Shown here: positions 52,698 to 62,669 of the stretch, piece by piece
Position numbering within the stretch: position 1 is the stretch's first letter
How the letters are laid out: every line of letters starts with the position of its first letter
Source of the DNA: Pseudoalteromonas sp. XI10
Lineage (GTDB): Bacteria > Pseudomonadota > Gammaproteobacteria > Enterobacterales > Alteromonadaceae
NCBI RefSeq assembly: GCF_001469895.1
Contig: NZ_LOPY01000052.1
Location: 1 to 64,000, forward strand
DNA length: 64,000 bases
Direction of reading: 5' to 3'
Position numbers and translations under genes: made by a program
The notes under the pieces: model-generated
The model's database searches: none
Seen by the model: the letters and a program-made list of their open reading frames with translations, nothing else
Told to the model about the DNA's origin: nothing

Positions 52698-53651
52698 TTA
52701 AACTAATTCGCTTAAGATTGACTCTAGTTTCTCTTGGTCAATTGCGAACTGACGAATACCTTGGCTTAGCTTTTCAGTAGCCATGGCATCTTCATTCATT
52801 TCCCAGCGGAAAGCTTGCTCAGTCATTGCAGCTGGCGCTTCTGCTTTTTCTGTTGCTGGTAATAGTTTTTGAGTTAATGGTGCGTCAGTTGCAGCTAGTT
52901 CAGCAAGTAACTTAGGGCTGATAGTTAAACGGTCACAACCTGCTAATTCTTGGATTTCACCGATGTTACGGAAGCTTGCGCCCATTACAATCGTGTCATA
53001 GCCGTGCTTTTTGAAGTAGTTGTAGATATGCGTTACTGACTTAACGCCCGGATCGTTAGCACCGTCGAAATCAGCGCTTGCATCTTGTGCTTTGTACCAG
53101 TCAAGAATACGACCAACGAATGGTGAAATTAGGTAAGCACCCACTTCGGCACAAGCACGTGCTTGAGCAAATGCAAATACCAGCGTTAGGTTACAACGGA
53201 TACCTTGCGCTTCAAGTACCTTAGCTGCTTGAATACCTTCCCATGTTGAAGCAATTTTGATTAACACGCGTGATGTGTCGATACCTTGCTCTTTATATAA
53301 AGCAACAAGCTCAAGTGCTTTATCAACAGTTGCTTGAGTATCAAATGATAAACGCGCATCCACTTCTGTTGAAACTAAACCTGGCACTTGCTCCATTAAT
53401 TTAGAGCCAATTAATACTGCTAGCTTATCAGCTGCTTTTGTTACAACTTCTGCTGTGTCACTGCTTTGTGCTTTTGCCCATGATACGGCTTCGGCAGCAA
53501 GTGGGCGATATTTCTCAATTTGAATCGCGTTTAAGATTAGTGATGGGTTTGTTGTAGCATCTTGCGGTTTATATTCGTTGATTGCTTCAAAATCACCCGT
53601 GTCAGCAACAACGGTTGTTACTGCTTTAAGTTGTTCTAATTGACTAGACAT
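52698..53651 (-). CDS. tal: Transaldolase
   Basis: A 317-residue transaldolase B type enzyme, the E. coli length. It has [30 protein letters not shown] at the N-terminus, the Schiff-base Lys in [17 protein letters not shown], and [23 protein letters not shown] and [11 protein letters not shown] motifs. The start at 53651 is chosen for the conserved MSSQLEQL start; an upstream frame to 53675 is not supported. It transfers a dihydroxyacetone unit between sedoheptulose-7-P and glyceraldehyde-3-P. Divergent from araB, so shared control is plausible. Confidence 0.97.
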   Translation of the reverse strand: MSSQLEQLKAVTTVVADTGDFEAINEYKPQDATTNPSLILNAIQIEKYRPLAAEAVSWAKAQSSDTAEVVTKAADKLAVLIGSKLMEQVPGLVSTEVDARLSFDTQATVDKALELVALYKEQGIDTSRVLIKIASTWEGIQAAKVLEAQGIRCNLTLVFAFAQARACAEVGAYLISPFVGRILDWYKAQDASADFDGANDPGVKSVTHIYNYFKKHGYDTIVMGASFRNIGEIQELAGCDRLTISPKLLAELAATDAPLTQKLLPATEKAEAPAAMTEQAFRWEMNEDAMATEKLSQGIRQFAIDQEKLESILSELV

Positions 53652-53882
53652 ATTTATCCCATTCTTATCATACAAAAGTTAATGTAGTGGCTTTAACCTA
53701 TTATTTGTGCTGAAAAAACAATCTAATCTACCAGAGAAACTGCGCAATAAATCGCCCGCCAGCAGCAAATAATCCTGTTAATAATATTTTTATAATACCT
53801 TTACAATCTGGTATTGTTGATATTATCATACAAATAAAGATAATGACTAACAATGTTAGTAAGCAATTAGTGAAAGGTAATT
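53652..53882. promoter_or_regulatory. tal/araB divergent promoter region
   Basis: AT-rich region. TATTATAAAAATATTATTAACAGGA (minus strand, about 53774-53798) resembles the tkt upstream tract. TTGTTGATATTATCATACAA (53815-53832) is an imperfect inverted sequence near araB. These may be operators of a pentose regulator encoded elsewhere; no regulator gene is in the window. Confidence 0.35.
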
Positions 53883-55535
53883 ATGTCTCGTTATACGTTG
53901 GGATTAGACTACGGGTCGGACTCGGTAAGAGCATTACTCGTTGATGTTGCGACTGGTGAAGAACTTGCCAGCCATTTAGTAAACTACCCGCGCTGGGCAC
54001 AAGGTTTATACTGTGACCCAAGTAAAGATCAGTTTCGTCAGCATCCACAAGACTATATTGATAGCCTTGTAGAAGTAGTTAATGGTCTTTGGTCACAAGT
54101 TCCAGCAGGTACTGCAGACAAAGTAGTGGGTATGAGCTTTGATACGACAGGCTCAACACCTGTTGCAATTAATAGCCAAGGTACACCACTGGCATTAACT
54201 GAAGAATTTGCAGAAAACCCAAATGCAATGTTCATTTTGTGGAAAGACCATACGTCTATTAAAGAAGCAAATGAAATCACTGAAGCTGCAACTAACAACG
54301 ATGTGAACTACCTTTCACATATGGGCGGTATCTACTCTTCTGAGTGGTACTGGGCCAAAGCATTACATATTTTCCGCGTTGATAGCAGTGTTAAAGCAGC
54401 CACTTATTCATGGGTTGAGCACTGCGATTGGATGACCGCGCTAATGTGCGGCACTACACACCCTGAAGCATTAAAGCTAGGTCGTTGTGCAACGGGCCAC
54501 AAACAAATGTGGAACGAGCAGTGGGGCGGTTTCCCACCAAACAGTTTCTTCAGCAATATCGATCCACTATTAGATGGTGTTGTTGATACGTTAAATGCAA
54601 CTACAGAGCCAAGCGACCAAGTTGCTGGCAACTTAACTGCAGAGTGGGCCGAGAAACTAGGTTTACCACAAGGTATCGTAATTGGTTACGGTGCATTTGA
54701 CTGTCACATGGGCGCAGTAGCAGCCAATGTTCGCCCTGGCGTTCTAACCAAAGTAATGGGTACTTCAACTTGTGACATCACAGTAACGTCTAAAGAACAA
54801 CTAGGTGATACTTGCGTTAAAGGTATCTGTGGTCAAGTTGATGGCTCAGTAATCCCTGGGTTAATTGGTTTAGAAGCCGGTCAATCTGCATTCGGTGATT
54901 TATACGCATGGTTCAAAAACCTAGTACTTTGGCCAACTCGCCAACTTACAAATCTATCTGACGCTGAACAAGCGTTAGTTAACAAGCTAGAAGATTCAAT
55001 CTTAGTTGATCTATCAAAAGCAGCGGCAGCACTGCCTGTAACAAGCAACGATGTAACTGCGCTTGATTGGGTAAATGGTCGTCGTACGCCAGATGCTGAC
55101 CAAAGCGTTGCCATGGCATTAACAGGCTTAAAAATGGGCACTGATGCACCTAAGTTCTTCAAAGCACTTGTTGAAGCAACGGCCTTTGGCGCACGTGCTA
55201 TCACTGAGCGTTTCCGTAGCGAAGGCGTACCAATCGAGTCAGTGGTCGTTATCGGCGGTATTTCTAAAAAATCAGACTACGTAATGCAAACTTGTGCTGA
55301 TGTTTGGAACTGCCCAATCGACGTTTTAGAAAGTGAGCAAAGCTGTGCATTGGGTGCGGCAATTATGGCTGCGGTTGCTGCGGGTGAGCACGCAACAGTG
55401 GCAGATGCTCAAAAAGTTATGGCGTCGTCTGTATGTCATCAGTATTTACCAAACCCTGAGCGCGTTGCTGTGTATGACGAGCTTTATGCCAACTACCAAG
55501 CACTTGCAAGCTATGTAAACGGAGACAAAGCATGA
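53883..55535 (+). CDS. araB: Ribulokinase
   Basis: A 550-residue FGGY-family sugar kinase that phosphorylates L-ribulose. It has the N-terminal LGLDYGSDSVRALLVD, mid motifs GMSFDTTGSTP and LWKDHTS, and late VVIGGISKKSDYVMQTCADVWNCPI typical of AraB. It is the first gene of an araB-araD-araA operon; its stop overlaps the araD start (55532). Confidence 0.95.
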   Translation: MSRYTLGLDYGSDSVRALLVDVATGEELASHLVNYPRWAQGLYCDPSKDQFRQHPQDYIDSLVEVVNGLWSQVPAGTADKVVGMSFDTTGSTPVAINSQGTPLALTEEFAENPNAMFILWKDHTSIKEANEITEAATNNDVNYLSHMGGIYSSEWYWAKALHIFRVDSSVKAATYSWVEHCDWMTALMCGTTHPEALKLGRCATGHKQMWNEQWGGFPPNSFFSNIDPLLDGVVDTLNATTEPSDQVAGNLTAEWAEKLGLPQGIVIGYGAFDCHMGAVAANVRPGVLTKVMGTSTCDITVTSKEQLGDTCVKGICGQVDGSVIPGLIGLEAGQSAFGDLYAWFKNLVLWPTRQLTNLSDAEQALVNKLEDSILVDLSKAAAALPVTSNDVTALDWVNGRRTPDADQSVAMALTGLKMGTDAPKFFKALVEATAFGARAITERFRSEGVPIESVVVIGGISKKSDYVMQTCADVWNCPIDVLESEQSCALGAAIMAAVAAGEHATVADAQKVMASSVCHQYLPNPERVAVYDELYANYQALASYVNGDKA

Positions 55536-56227
55536 GTTTTACTGAACTAAAACGTGAAGTCTATGAAGCGAACATGGAGCTGCAACGTCGTGGCTTAGTA
55601 ATTTATACCTTTGGTAACGTATCGCAAATCGACCGCGACAAAGGCGTGATTGCGATTAAACCAAGTGGTGTTTCGTACGACCAAATGAAAGCCGAAGACA
55701 TGGTGATCGTCGACCTTGAAAACAACATTGTTGAAGGGTCTATGCGTCCGTCTTCTGACACCAAAACGCATGTTCATTTATATCGCCACTTTGATTCAAT
55801 TGGCGGTGTAACACACACGCATTCGACCTATGCAACTGCATGGGCGCAAGCAAAACAAAGCATTCCTTGCCTTGGCACAACTCACGCTGACTATGTACAC
55901 GGTGACATCACCTGTACTCGTGAGCTAACTGATGAGCAAGTGAATGGCGATTATGAATTAGAAACCGGTATTCAAATTACTGATGCGTATCAAGACCGCG
56001 ATCCGAAAGCTGCACCTATGGTGATTGTTGCGGGTCATGCGCCTTTCACGTGGGGTAAAGATGCCGCTCAGTCTGTATACCATGCCGCGCTACTCGAAGA
56101 GATTGCACGCATGGCGTATTTAACACGCACTTTAGATCCACACGCAGCTGAACTTAAAAAAGCAGTGATGGATAAACATTATCTACGTAAGCACGGTAAA
56201 AACGCGTATTACGGTCAGAGCAAATAG
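55532..56227 (+). CDS. araD: L-ribulose-5-phosphate 4-epimerase
   Basis: A 231-residue class II aldolase/epimerase. It has VIYTFGNVSQIDRDKGVIAIKPSGVSYD, HVHLYRHF, the zinc-binding HTHSTYATAWAQA, and a late GHAPFTWGKDA containing the third His. It makes D-xylulose-5-phosphate, which feeds tkt. It overlaps araB by four bases and is followed by araA after 23 nt. Confidence 0.96.
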   Translation: MSFTELKREVYEANMELQRRGLVIYTFGNVSQIDRDKGVIAIKPSGVSYDQMKAEDMVIVDLENNIVEGSMRPSSDTKTHVHLYRHFDSIGGVTHTHSTYATAWAQAKQSIPCLGTTHADYVHGDITCTRELTDEQVNGDYELETGIQITDAYQDRDPKAAPMVIVAGHAPFTWGKDAAQSVYHAALLEEIARMAYLTRTLDPHAAELKKAVMDKHYLRKHGKNAYYGQSK

Positions 56228-56250
56228 CAAGAATTTAGAGGATTATTAAC

Positions 56251-57750
56251 ATGACGACGATGACGAAAGAAGTCTGGTTTGTTACCGGCTCACAACATCT
56301 TTATGGTCCTAAGGTGTTAGAAACGGTTGCCAAAGACAGCGAAGCAATTGTAGCAGGCTTAAACAGCGAAGCTAATCTACCAGTAAACTTGGTATGTAAG
56401 CCTACCGTTAAGTCACCTGAAGAAATTCACGCTGTTTGCCAAGCGGCAAATACGGATCCTAACTGTGTTGGTTTAGTTTTATGGATGCACACTTTCTCAC
56501 CTGCGAAAATGTGGATTGCTGGCCTAAGCGAATTACGTAAGCCTTGGTTACATCTTCATACTCAGTTCAATGCAGCCCTTCCTTGGTCTGACATCAACAT
56601 GAACTACATGAATACGCACCAAAGTGCACACGGTGACCGTGAGTTCGGTTTCATCGGTACTGTAATGCGTAAAGAGCGTAAAGTTGTTGCAGGTCACTGG
56701 CAACGTGCTGACGTACAACAGCAGTTAGATGACTGGTGTCGTGCGGCAAAAGGTTGGGCAGAAAGCCAAACACTTAAAGTTGCGCGTTTTGGCGACAACA
56801 TGCGTCAAGTTGCAGTTACTGAAGGTAACAAAGTTTCAGCGCAAATTACCTTTGGTTATGAAGTACACGCGTTTGGTGTCGCTGAGCTTGTAAAAGTGGT
56901 TGATACTATCACTGAAGAAGAAGTTGATGCACAGTTAGAGCTTTATAAGCAAGACTACGTAATTGCTGACGAAACTCTACAAGACGACTACGCAGTGAAA
57001 ATGCTACGCAACGAAGCACGTTTAGAGCTTGGTATGGAGCGTTTCTTAGAGAAAGGCGGATTTAAAGCATTCACTAACTGTTTTGAAGACTTATCAGGTC
57101 TTTCTGGTCTTCCTGGTCTAGCTACACAGCGCCTAATGTCGAAAGGCTATGGTTACGGTGGTGAGGGTGACTGGAAAACAGCTGCTATGGTTCGCATCAT
57201 GAAAGTAATGGGTGAAGGCCGTGACGGCGGTTGTTCATTCATGGAAGATTACACTTACAACATGGGTGAGACTGACCAAGTACTTGGCGCGCACATGTTA
57301 GAAGTGTGTCCTTCAATTGCAGCACAAAAACCACGTCTTGAAGTTCACCAGCACACTATCGGTGTGAAATGTGATGTAGGTCGTTTATTGTTTACTGCAA
57401 AACCGGGTGCTGCAATCAACGTATCACCAATTGATATGGGTAACCGTTTCCGTATTCTGATCAACGAAGTAGATACAGTGGCTCCGCCAGCTGATTTACC
57501 TCACTTACCTGTTGCTTCAGCGCTTTGGGAACCAAAACCAAACCTATCTGTAGCATCAGCTGCATGGATCCACGCCGGTGGTGCACACCACACTGCATAC
57601 AGCCAAGCAGTAACAACCGATATGATTATCGATTTTGCTGAAATGGCTGGCGTTGAAACGATGATCATCGATAACGATACGACGATCCGTGGTTTCAAAA
57701 CAGAGCTTCGTCATAACGCAGCTTACTACATGCTAAAACGTGGCGTGTAA
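56251..57750 (+). CDS. araA: L-arabinose isomerase
   Basis: A 499-residue isomerase that converts L-arabinose to L-ribulose. It begins [13 protein letters not shown], has the catalytic Glu segments [16 protein letters not shown] and [11 protein letters not shown], and metal-binding His residues in [11 protein letters not shown] and [13 protein letters not shown]. Length matches E. coli AraA (500). Last of the three core ara genes. A pair of hairpins follows before the next gene. Confidence 0.96.
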   Translation: MTTMTKEVWFVTGSQHLYGPKVLETVAKDSEAIVAGLNSEANLPVNLVCKPTVKSPEEIHAVCQAANTDPNCVGLVLWMHTFSPAKMWIAGLSELRKPWLHLHTQFNAALPWSDINMNYMNTHQSAHGDREFGFIGTVMRKERKVVAGHWQRADVQQQLDDWCRAAKGWAESQTLKVARFGDNMRQVAVTEGNKVSAQITFGYEVHAFGVAELVKVVDTITEEEVDAQLELYKQDYVIADETLQDDYAVKMLRNEARLELGMERFLEKGGFKAFTNCFEDLSGLSGLPGLATQRLMSKGYGYGGEGDWKTAAMVRIMKVMGEGRDGGCSFMEDYTYNMGETDQVLGAHMLEVCPSIAAQKPRLEVHQHTIGVKCDVGRLLFTAKPGAAINVSPIDMGNRFRILINEVDTVAPPADLPHLPVASALWEPKPNLSVASAAWIHAGGAHHTAYSQAVTTDMIIDFAEMAGVETMIIDNDTTIRGFKTELRHNAAYYMLKRGV

Positions 57751-57754
57751 GAAT

Positions 57755-57796
57755 TAGTACTTTATGTACTAGAACGTGCTGTGTGTGAGCACGTTC
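57755..57796 (+). other. Intercistronic hairpins between araA and the HAD gene
   Basis: TAGTAC/GTACTA (57755-57771) is followed by GAACGTGCT/AGCACGTTC (57772-57796), both perfect. No T run follows, so these are more likely mRNA-stabilising or partial-attenuation structures than terminators. Confidence 0.5.
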
Positions 57797-57886
57797 ACCC
57801 CAAATTTTGTTGTCGATTAAGCCAGTGATGAGCCTCGCTCTTCGCTGGCTTATGCTATTGTGAAGCGAAACATTTTAGGAGTAGAT

Positions 57887-58471
57887 ATGATCGATTTAAG
57901 CGCCTACCAAGGCATTATTTTTGATATGGATGGCACCTTAATTGACTCGATGGGCAGTCACTTACAGGCATGGCAAAAAGCTTGCGAAGCCTATGGCTAC
58001 CCATTCGATTACGACTACATGTACAGCTTAGGTGGCATTCCGACCGTTAAAACAATTGAAATGCTTAACGAAAAATTTGGTTTAGAACACGACCCTCTGG
58101 TTGTGGCAAAAGATAAACACCAGTTTTGGGTTAATTTACAGCACCAACCGCTAGTGATTGACGAAACCGTCGCAGTACTTGAAAAGTACCATGGTGTATT
58201 GCCTATGGGCGTTGGCACAGGCGCTGACCGAGAGCATGCAATTGATCATCTAACGGATACCAATTTAATAAATAAAATTGGTGCGTTAGTGACTGCAAGT
58301 GATGTAAGTAAAGGCAAGCCAAACCCTGAAACATTCTTAAAAGTGGCAGAGCAATTAGGTGTTGAGCCAAGCCAATGTGTGGTGTTTGAAGACACGCAAA
58401 TTGGTTATCAAGCTGCCAAAAGTGCGGGAATGGATTGCATCATGGTGAAAGACGGAAAAATCCAACTTTAG
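57887..58471 (+). CDS. HAD-family sugar-phosphate phosphatase (YqaB-like)
   Basis: A 194-residue HAD hydrolase. The motif I is IIFDMDGTLIDSMGSH (nucleophile Asp13), with a VGTGAD-type motif II, KGKPNPETFLKVAE and VFEDTQIGYQAAKSAGM for motifs III/IV, and a helical cap between. Resembles E. coli YqaB (fructose-1-P/sugar-P phosphatase). The start at 57887 has TTAGGAG upstream. In this operon it may remove accumulated pentose phosphates; substrate is inferred. Confidence 0.87.
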   Translation: MIDLSAYQGIIFDMDGTLIDSMGSHLQAWQKACEAYGYPFDYDYMYSLGGIPTVKTIEMLNEKFGLEHDPLVVAKDKHQFWVNLQHQPLVIDETVAVLEKYHGVLPMGVGTGADREHAIDHLTDTNLINKIGALVTASDVSKGKPNPETFLKVAEQLGVEPSQCVVFEDTQIGYQAAKSAGMDCIMVKDGKIQL

Positions 58472-58498
58472 CGATTAAAGTTGCAATGACACCCTTAT

Positions 58499-58523
58499 TT
58501 GTATTATAAAACTATAAATACAA
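58499..58523 (+). promoter_or_regulatory. Inverted repeat upstream of the aldose epimerase
   Basis: TTGTATT at 58499-58505 and AATACAA at 58517-58523 are perfect inverted arms with an AT-rich spacer (ATAAAACTATA). This could be an operator or an internal promoter of the epimerase-GH43 pair. Confidence 0.4.
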
Positions 58524-58542
58524 TTACAAAAAGGTTATTCAT

Positions 58543-59754
58543 ATGTCATTGCAATGTGTTTTCCAAGGTTTAAAAACAACTCATCAAACAGCCAGTTCGA
58601 ACACGAAAAAGTCGCGCGGGCTTTATGCATTGTTGGTGACATGTGGGATTGCCCTTACACCAGCTTGTGCTCATCAAGGAGACAATATGACTACTTCCCC
58701 TTCAGCATCAATGACGGCCTATGGCGTACTGGCTGATCAAACGCCGGTTAATCAAGTAACGCTGACTAACAGCAATGGTATTAGCGTTGATGTAATCAAC
58801 TACGGCGGCATTATCACGCGTATTGAAACACCAGATGCAAAAGGCGAAATGGGTAATATTGTACTGGGTTTAGATAACCTAGAAGCATACACAAAAGCGA
58901 CAACTTACTACGGTGCAATCATCGGCCGTTTTGGTAACCGTATCGCAAACGGTAAATTCACGTTAAATGGCACTGAATACCAATTAGCAACTAACGATGG
59001 TGACAACCACTTACATGGTGGTGTGCAAGGTTTCGATAAAAAAGTGTGGAACATGACACCGTTCACGACGCAAAACAGTGCTGGTGTTACCTTAAGCTTA
59101 GTTAGCCCTGATGGTGACCAAGGTTACCCGGGTGAAGTGACGACTGAAGTAACTTACACGCTAACGAATAACAACACGTTAGATATGCAGTTTATTGCTA
59201 CAACAAGTAAGCCTACCATCATCAATATGACGCAACACAGCTACTTCAACCTAGCAGGTAAAGGCGACATTCTTGATCACCAAATGCAAATTAACTCAAA
59301 AGCAATTACCCCTGTGGATGGCGGCTTGATCCCAACTGGTGAGTTGATGGATGTTGCAGGCACACCGTTTGACTTCCGTACTGCTAAAGCAATCGGTCAA
59401 GACATCAAAGCTAGCAACGAACAACTGAAACTTGGTAAAGGTTATGACCATAACTTTGTGCTTAAAGACACGCCAAGCAATGAACTTATTGAAGCAGCGA
59501 CGGTTTACGAAGCAAATTCAGGCCGTACGTTAACAGTTTACACAGAAGAGCCTGCTGTACAGTTTTATTCAGGTAACTTCTTAGACGGTAGTACTCAGCA
59601 AGCGTCTGGCTTAGTGCATAATTTCAGAAGTGGTTTTTGTTTAGAGCCACAGCATTTCCCTGATGCACCAAATCAGCCAACGTTCCCAAGCACAACATTA
59701 TTACCGGGTGACGTGTATTCAACACGCATCGTGTACGAATTTGGTACAAAATAA
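58543..59754 (+). CDS. galM: Exported aldose 1-epimerase
   Basis: A 403-residue mutarotase with an N-terminal export segment (about 26-44; a possible lipoprotein Cys in LTPACAHQ). Catalytic motifs: GRFGNRIANGKF, DNHLHGGVQGFDKK, TQHSYFNLAGKG (His acid) and FCLEPQHFPDAP (Glu base). It interconverts alpha and beta anomers of a sugar. Placed between arabinose catabolism and a secreted arabinosidase, arabinose or a related sugar is a likely substrate; export suggests that it acts on freshly released sugar. Confidence 0.92.
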   Translation: MSLQCVFQGLKTTHQTASSNTKKSRGLYALLVTCGIALTPACAHQGDNMTTSPSASMTAYGVLADQTPVNQVTLTNSNGISVDVINYGGIITRIETPDAKGEMGNIVLGLDNLEAYTKATTYYGAIIGRFGNRIANGKFTLNGTEYQLATNDGDNHLHGGVQGFDKKVWNMTPFTTQNSAGVTLSLVSPDGDQGYPGEVTTEVTYTLTNNNTLDMQFIATTSKPTIINMTQHSYFNLAGKGDILDHQMQINSKAITPVDGGLIPTGELMDVAGTPFDFRTAKAIGQDIKASNEQLKLGKGYDHNFVLKDTPSNELIEAATVYEANSGRTLTVYTEEPAVQFYSGNFLDGSTQQASGLVHNFRSGFCLEPQHFPDAPNQPTFPSTTLLPGDVYSTRIVYEFGTK

Positions 59755-59766
59755 AGGAACACAATC

Positions 59767-61716
59767 GTGAAAACAACAAAGCTTAAAAGCGCAATGCAAA
59801 AGGCTGGCTTAGCCAGCGTATTTGCCTTGTCGTTTGGTGCACTGACTGGTTGTCAGACTACAGCTGAAGACAACACAGCTAAAACAACTGACGTGGCAGC
59901 CACAGAAAAAGCGCCAATCCAAGATAATGGTATTTTTACCAACCCACTTTTTCCTAATGGCGCCGATCCATGGCTTGAGTACTGGGATGGTAACTATTAC
60001 CTAACCACAACAACATGGACATCTGAGTTAGTGATGCGTAAATCACCAACGCTAGCTGGCCTTGCTGATGCAACACCTGTCAATGTTTGGTCTGATTCAA
60101 ACCCTGAGCGCTGTTGTAACTTTTGGGCGTTTGAATTCCATCGCCTAAAAGGGCCAAACGGCTACCGCTGGTACATGATGTACACAGCCGGTACTGATGG
60201 CACTTTAGATAACCAACACTTAAATGTACTAGAAAGTGCCGGTGATGATCCTATGGGTCCATACGAATACAAGGGCGCATTAATGCCTAACGTATGGAAC
60301 ATCGACGGTAACTACTTAACATACAAAGACAAGCTATATGTGATTTACTCACAATGGCAAGGCGATCAGCAATTAAACATTATTGCTGAAATGGAAGATC
60401 CATGGACACTGAAAGAGAACTCACCGCATACGGTGATCACGCGTCCTGAGCTAGATTGGGAAATCAGTGGTCGTAAAGTAACTGAAGGCGCTGAAATTTT
60501 ACAGCACAATGGTCGTACGTTTATGACGTACTCAGCAAGCTTCTGTAATACTCCTGATTACAAACTAGGTATGCTTGAGCTTGTTGGTGACGACCCACTT
60601 AAAGCGAGCAGCTGGAAAAAATACGACAAGCCAGTATTTGAGCGTACTGAAGAAGTGTTTGGCCCAGGTCACAACGGCTTTTTCACATCGCCAGATGGCA
60701 CCGAAGACTGGTTAGTTTATCACGGTAATGATTCGGTAGAGCACGGTTGTAGTGCGACTCGTTCATTACGTGCGCAAAAATTTACTTGGAACGACGATGG
60801 CACGCCAAGCTTTGGTAAACCATTAACACCTGGCGTTGAAGTAGCACCGCCATCAGGTGAATACGGTCCACTAGTAACGCGAGTACAAGGTCAGCGCTAT
60901 CAATTAGTGAATGCAACAAGTGGCTTATGTTTAGACATCGCAGCTGATCCACAAGATGCACGTGCGGTGCAACGTCAGTGTGCAAGCACCAATGGTCAAT
61001 GGGTTATTGATGCAACAACAGATGGTTTTGTTCGTTTAGCTAACCGTGAAGACAGCAAGTTCTTAGAGCTTGAAAGCTGTAATGACGCAGATAACGCTAA
61101 AGTACAATCTGCAGCATGGCGTAATAACTTCTGCCAGCAATGGAAAGTAGCACCAAGCACAGATGGTAATGTATCTATTACTAACCGTTACACAGGCAAA
61201 CCATTAGCGGTTGCTGGTTGTTCTGCTGCACAAAACCAAGCGGTTTTACAGCAAAGCGACGCAACAGCGTGTGGCGACTGGCAATTACGCCCTATGGGTA
61301 GTGTTGTAGTATTAAGCCAACAAAGTGGTAAAGCACTTAGCGTAGCAGATACAGTTAAATCAGGTACCAATGTTGAGCAACAAGCATATACGCATAAAGA
61401 TGCACAACAATGGTTCTTCACACCAACAGATACTGGCTATGTAAGCCTTAAACAAAGCGCTGACAGCGAGTTCTGTGCTGCGGTAGCTGATAACGCCTTA
61501 GTACCAGGTGCCAACGTAGAAATGGCCTCTTGTGCAGCGAAAACAGCACAGTGGCGCATTGCGCCAGTAGAAGGTGGTGGTGTGATGCTTATCAACCGCT
61601 ACACAAAACAAGCGCTTGGCTTAAGTAACTGTGGTTTAGCTGAAAACACTAACTTCGCACAACAACCTGATTTAGGTAACAAGTGCCAAGTGTTCCATCT
61701 GCGTGAACCAAATTAA
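59767..61716 (+). CDS. Lipoprotein GH43 alpha-L-arabinofuranosidase with two ricin-type domains
   Basis: A 649-residue lipoprotein (lipobox LTGC, Cys29). The GH43 five-bladed propeller has the base Asp67 in NGADPWLEYW, the pKa-modulating Asp in NIDGNYL, and the acid Glu in EGAEILQHNG. Residues about 375-649 form two beta-trefoil (CBM13/RICIN) units, visible as six blades with repeated QW-type ends (GQWVID, QQWKVAP, GDWQLRP, QQWFFTP, AQWRIAP). It probably releases arabinose from arabinan or arabinoxylan at the cell surface. The start is GTG with AAAGGAAC upstream. Last gene of the ara operon; the sugar transporter is not in the window. Confidence 0.92.
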   Translation: MKTTKLKSAMQKAGLASVFALSFGALTGCQTTAEDNTAKTTDVAATEKAPIQDNGIFTNPLFPNGADPWLEYWDGNYYLTTTTWTSELVMRKSPTLAGLADATPVNVWSDSNPERCCNFWAFEFHRLKGPNGYRWYMMYTAGTDGTLDNQHLNVLESAGDDPMGPYEYKGALMPNVWNIDGNYLTYKDKLYVIYSQWQGDQQLNIIAEMEDPWTLKENSPHTVITRPELDWEISGRKVTEGAEILQHNGRTFMTYSASFCNTPDYKLGMLELVGDDPLKASSWKKYDKPVFERTEEVFGPGHNGFFTSPDGTEDWLVYHGNDSVEHGCSATRSLRAQKFTWNDDGTPSFGKPLTPGVEVAPPSGEYGPLVTRVQGQRYQLVNATSGLCLDIAADPQDARAVQRQCASTNGQWVIDATTDGFVRLANREDSKFLELESCNDADNAKVQSAAWRNNFCQQWKVAPSTDGNVSITNRYTGKPLAVAGCSAAQNQAVLQQSDATACGDWQLRPMGSVVVLSQQSGKALSVADTVKSGTNVEQQAYTHKDAQQWFFTPTDTGYVSLKQSADSEFCAAVADNALVPGANVEMASCAAKTAQWRIAPVEGGGVMLINRYTKQALGLSNCGLAENTNFAQQPDLGNKCQVFHLREPN

Positions 61717-61742
61717 GTTATAAGTAAAAAATCGACTCAACC

Positions 61743-61773
61743 AAAGCCACTTCATTTATGAGTGGCTTTTTTT
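61743..61773 (+). terminator. Arabinose operon terminator
   Basis: AAAGCCACT at 61743-61751 pairs with AGTGGCTTT at 61761-61769, followed by a T run. Confidence 0.9.
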
Positions 61774-61913
61774 ATGGTCAGCCTTCAGCTGTCAGTTTTT
61801 AGCCGAGCGGTGGGGTATGTTGGTGATATGTCTGTCTGCTCGTAGGGTGTTGATTTCATGACGCGCCAAGCAAGCGTGACGCCTACGATATACTTGCCCT
61901 GTTCATTCTTCGG

Positions 61914-61945
61914 GTAGGTTGGTTTGAGCGAAGCGAAACCCAACA
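61914..61945 (+). repeat. 32-bp dispersed repeat A (copy 3)
   Basis: Same 32-bp element as at 355-386 and 676-707 with a few changes. It is followed by element C and the 7-bp tandem array in the same order as at the left end. No gene is seen in 61774-62115. Confidence 0.7.
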
Positions 61946-61994
61946 TAATCCATCAAAACCTTCTCATGCCTCTGCATTGCATATAAAACCCCAC

Positions 61995-62058
61995 GTAGGA
62001 GGTACTTTAGTGCCGAATTTTGTCCATCACATAATCTTCACGGCTAAAGCCGTTCTAC
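61995..62058 (+). repeat. REP-like two-hairpin element C (copy 2)
   Basis: 64 bp bounded by GTAGGA and TTCTAC, with hairpins GGTAC/GTGCC and ACGGC-TAAA-GCCGT. The second hairpin differs from copy 1 by a paired (compensatory) change. Confidence 0.7.
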
Positions 62059-62066
62059 AATGCAAT

Positions 62067-62096
62067 CCTAGAACCTAGAACCTAGAACCTAGAGCC
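62067..62096 (+). repeat. 7-bp tandem repeat (CCTAGAA/CCTAGAG)n, short array
   Basis: About four copies, the last CCTAGAG, matching the unit of the 548-613 array. Confidence 0.9.
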
Positions 62097-62115
62097 AAAA
62101 ACCTAAATATAACCC

Positions 62116-62511
62116 CTAATTAATAAAATAACCGATAGGTTGCCACTGGCCACTACTTTTACTGAGGCTAATTGTTTCAATGGCCTGCTCTTTATTCATA
62201 AATTGGCTTTGAAACTGAATGATCACGTATTCACCATCAGGCAGAGAGGGTAAAGAGTCATAATTCATCAGGCTTAAATTCTTACGTAAAATCACCTTGC
62301 CAAGCGGTACCCGAACTTGTTTTAACGCTTTACTCCAGTTGCTTTGTGGCATCGCTTGTTTAAATAATAAGTCTGCTTGCTGCCAACTTTGCTGATACTG
62401 ACCGTTGTCGATTAACGTAAGCCAGCTTTTAGCGCGATGAATAACTTCGAGCTCTTCAGCATTTGCACAAAAGCAGCTTAAAAAAATGATTAGTAAGAGC
62501 GTTTTTCTCAT
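62116..62511 (-). CDS. DUF4019 exported protein (copy 1)
   Basis: A 131-residue protein with a signal peptide (MRKTLLLIIFLSCFCANAEE) and a compact DUF4019 domain: RAKSWLTLIDNGQYQQSWQQADLLFK, KQVRVPLGKVILR, SLPSLPDGEYVIIQFQSQFMNKEQAIET, WQPIGYFIN. The family is described as a periplasmic fold of unknown function. The next gene is a close paralogue (62670-63104) in the same orientation. Confidence 0.85.
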   Translation of the reverse strand: MRKTLLLIIFLSCFCANAEELEVIHRAKSWLTLIDNGQYQQSWQQADLLFKQAMPQSNWSKALKQVRVPLGKVILRKNLSLMNYDSLPSLPDGEYVIIQFQSQFMNKEQAIETISLSKSSGQWQPIGYFIN

Positions 62512-62669
62512 AGCAATTCCATTTACTTGTTGTTTATTGAATTCGTCTTGAAGTGTTTTTATGTTAAGGCGATGAACAATAAATACTATTCATCAATTGT
62601 GCGGTTTATTTTCCCGCAGATAAGCATTTCTTACAGCACATAGCTCAAGGCGCTTTGTGCTGTTCTAAA

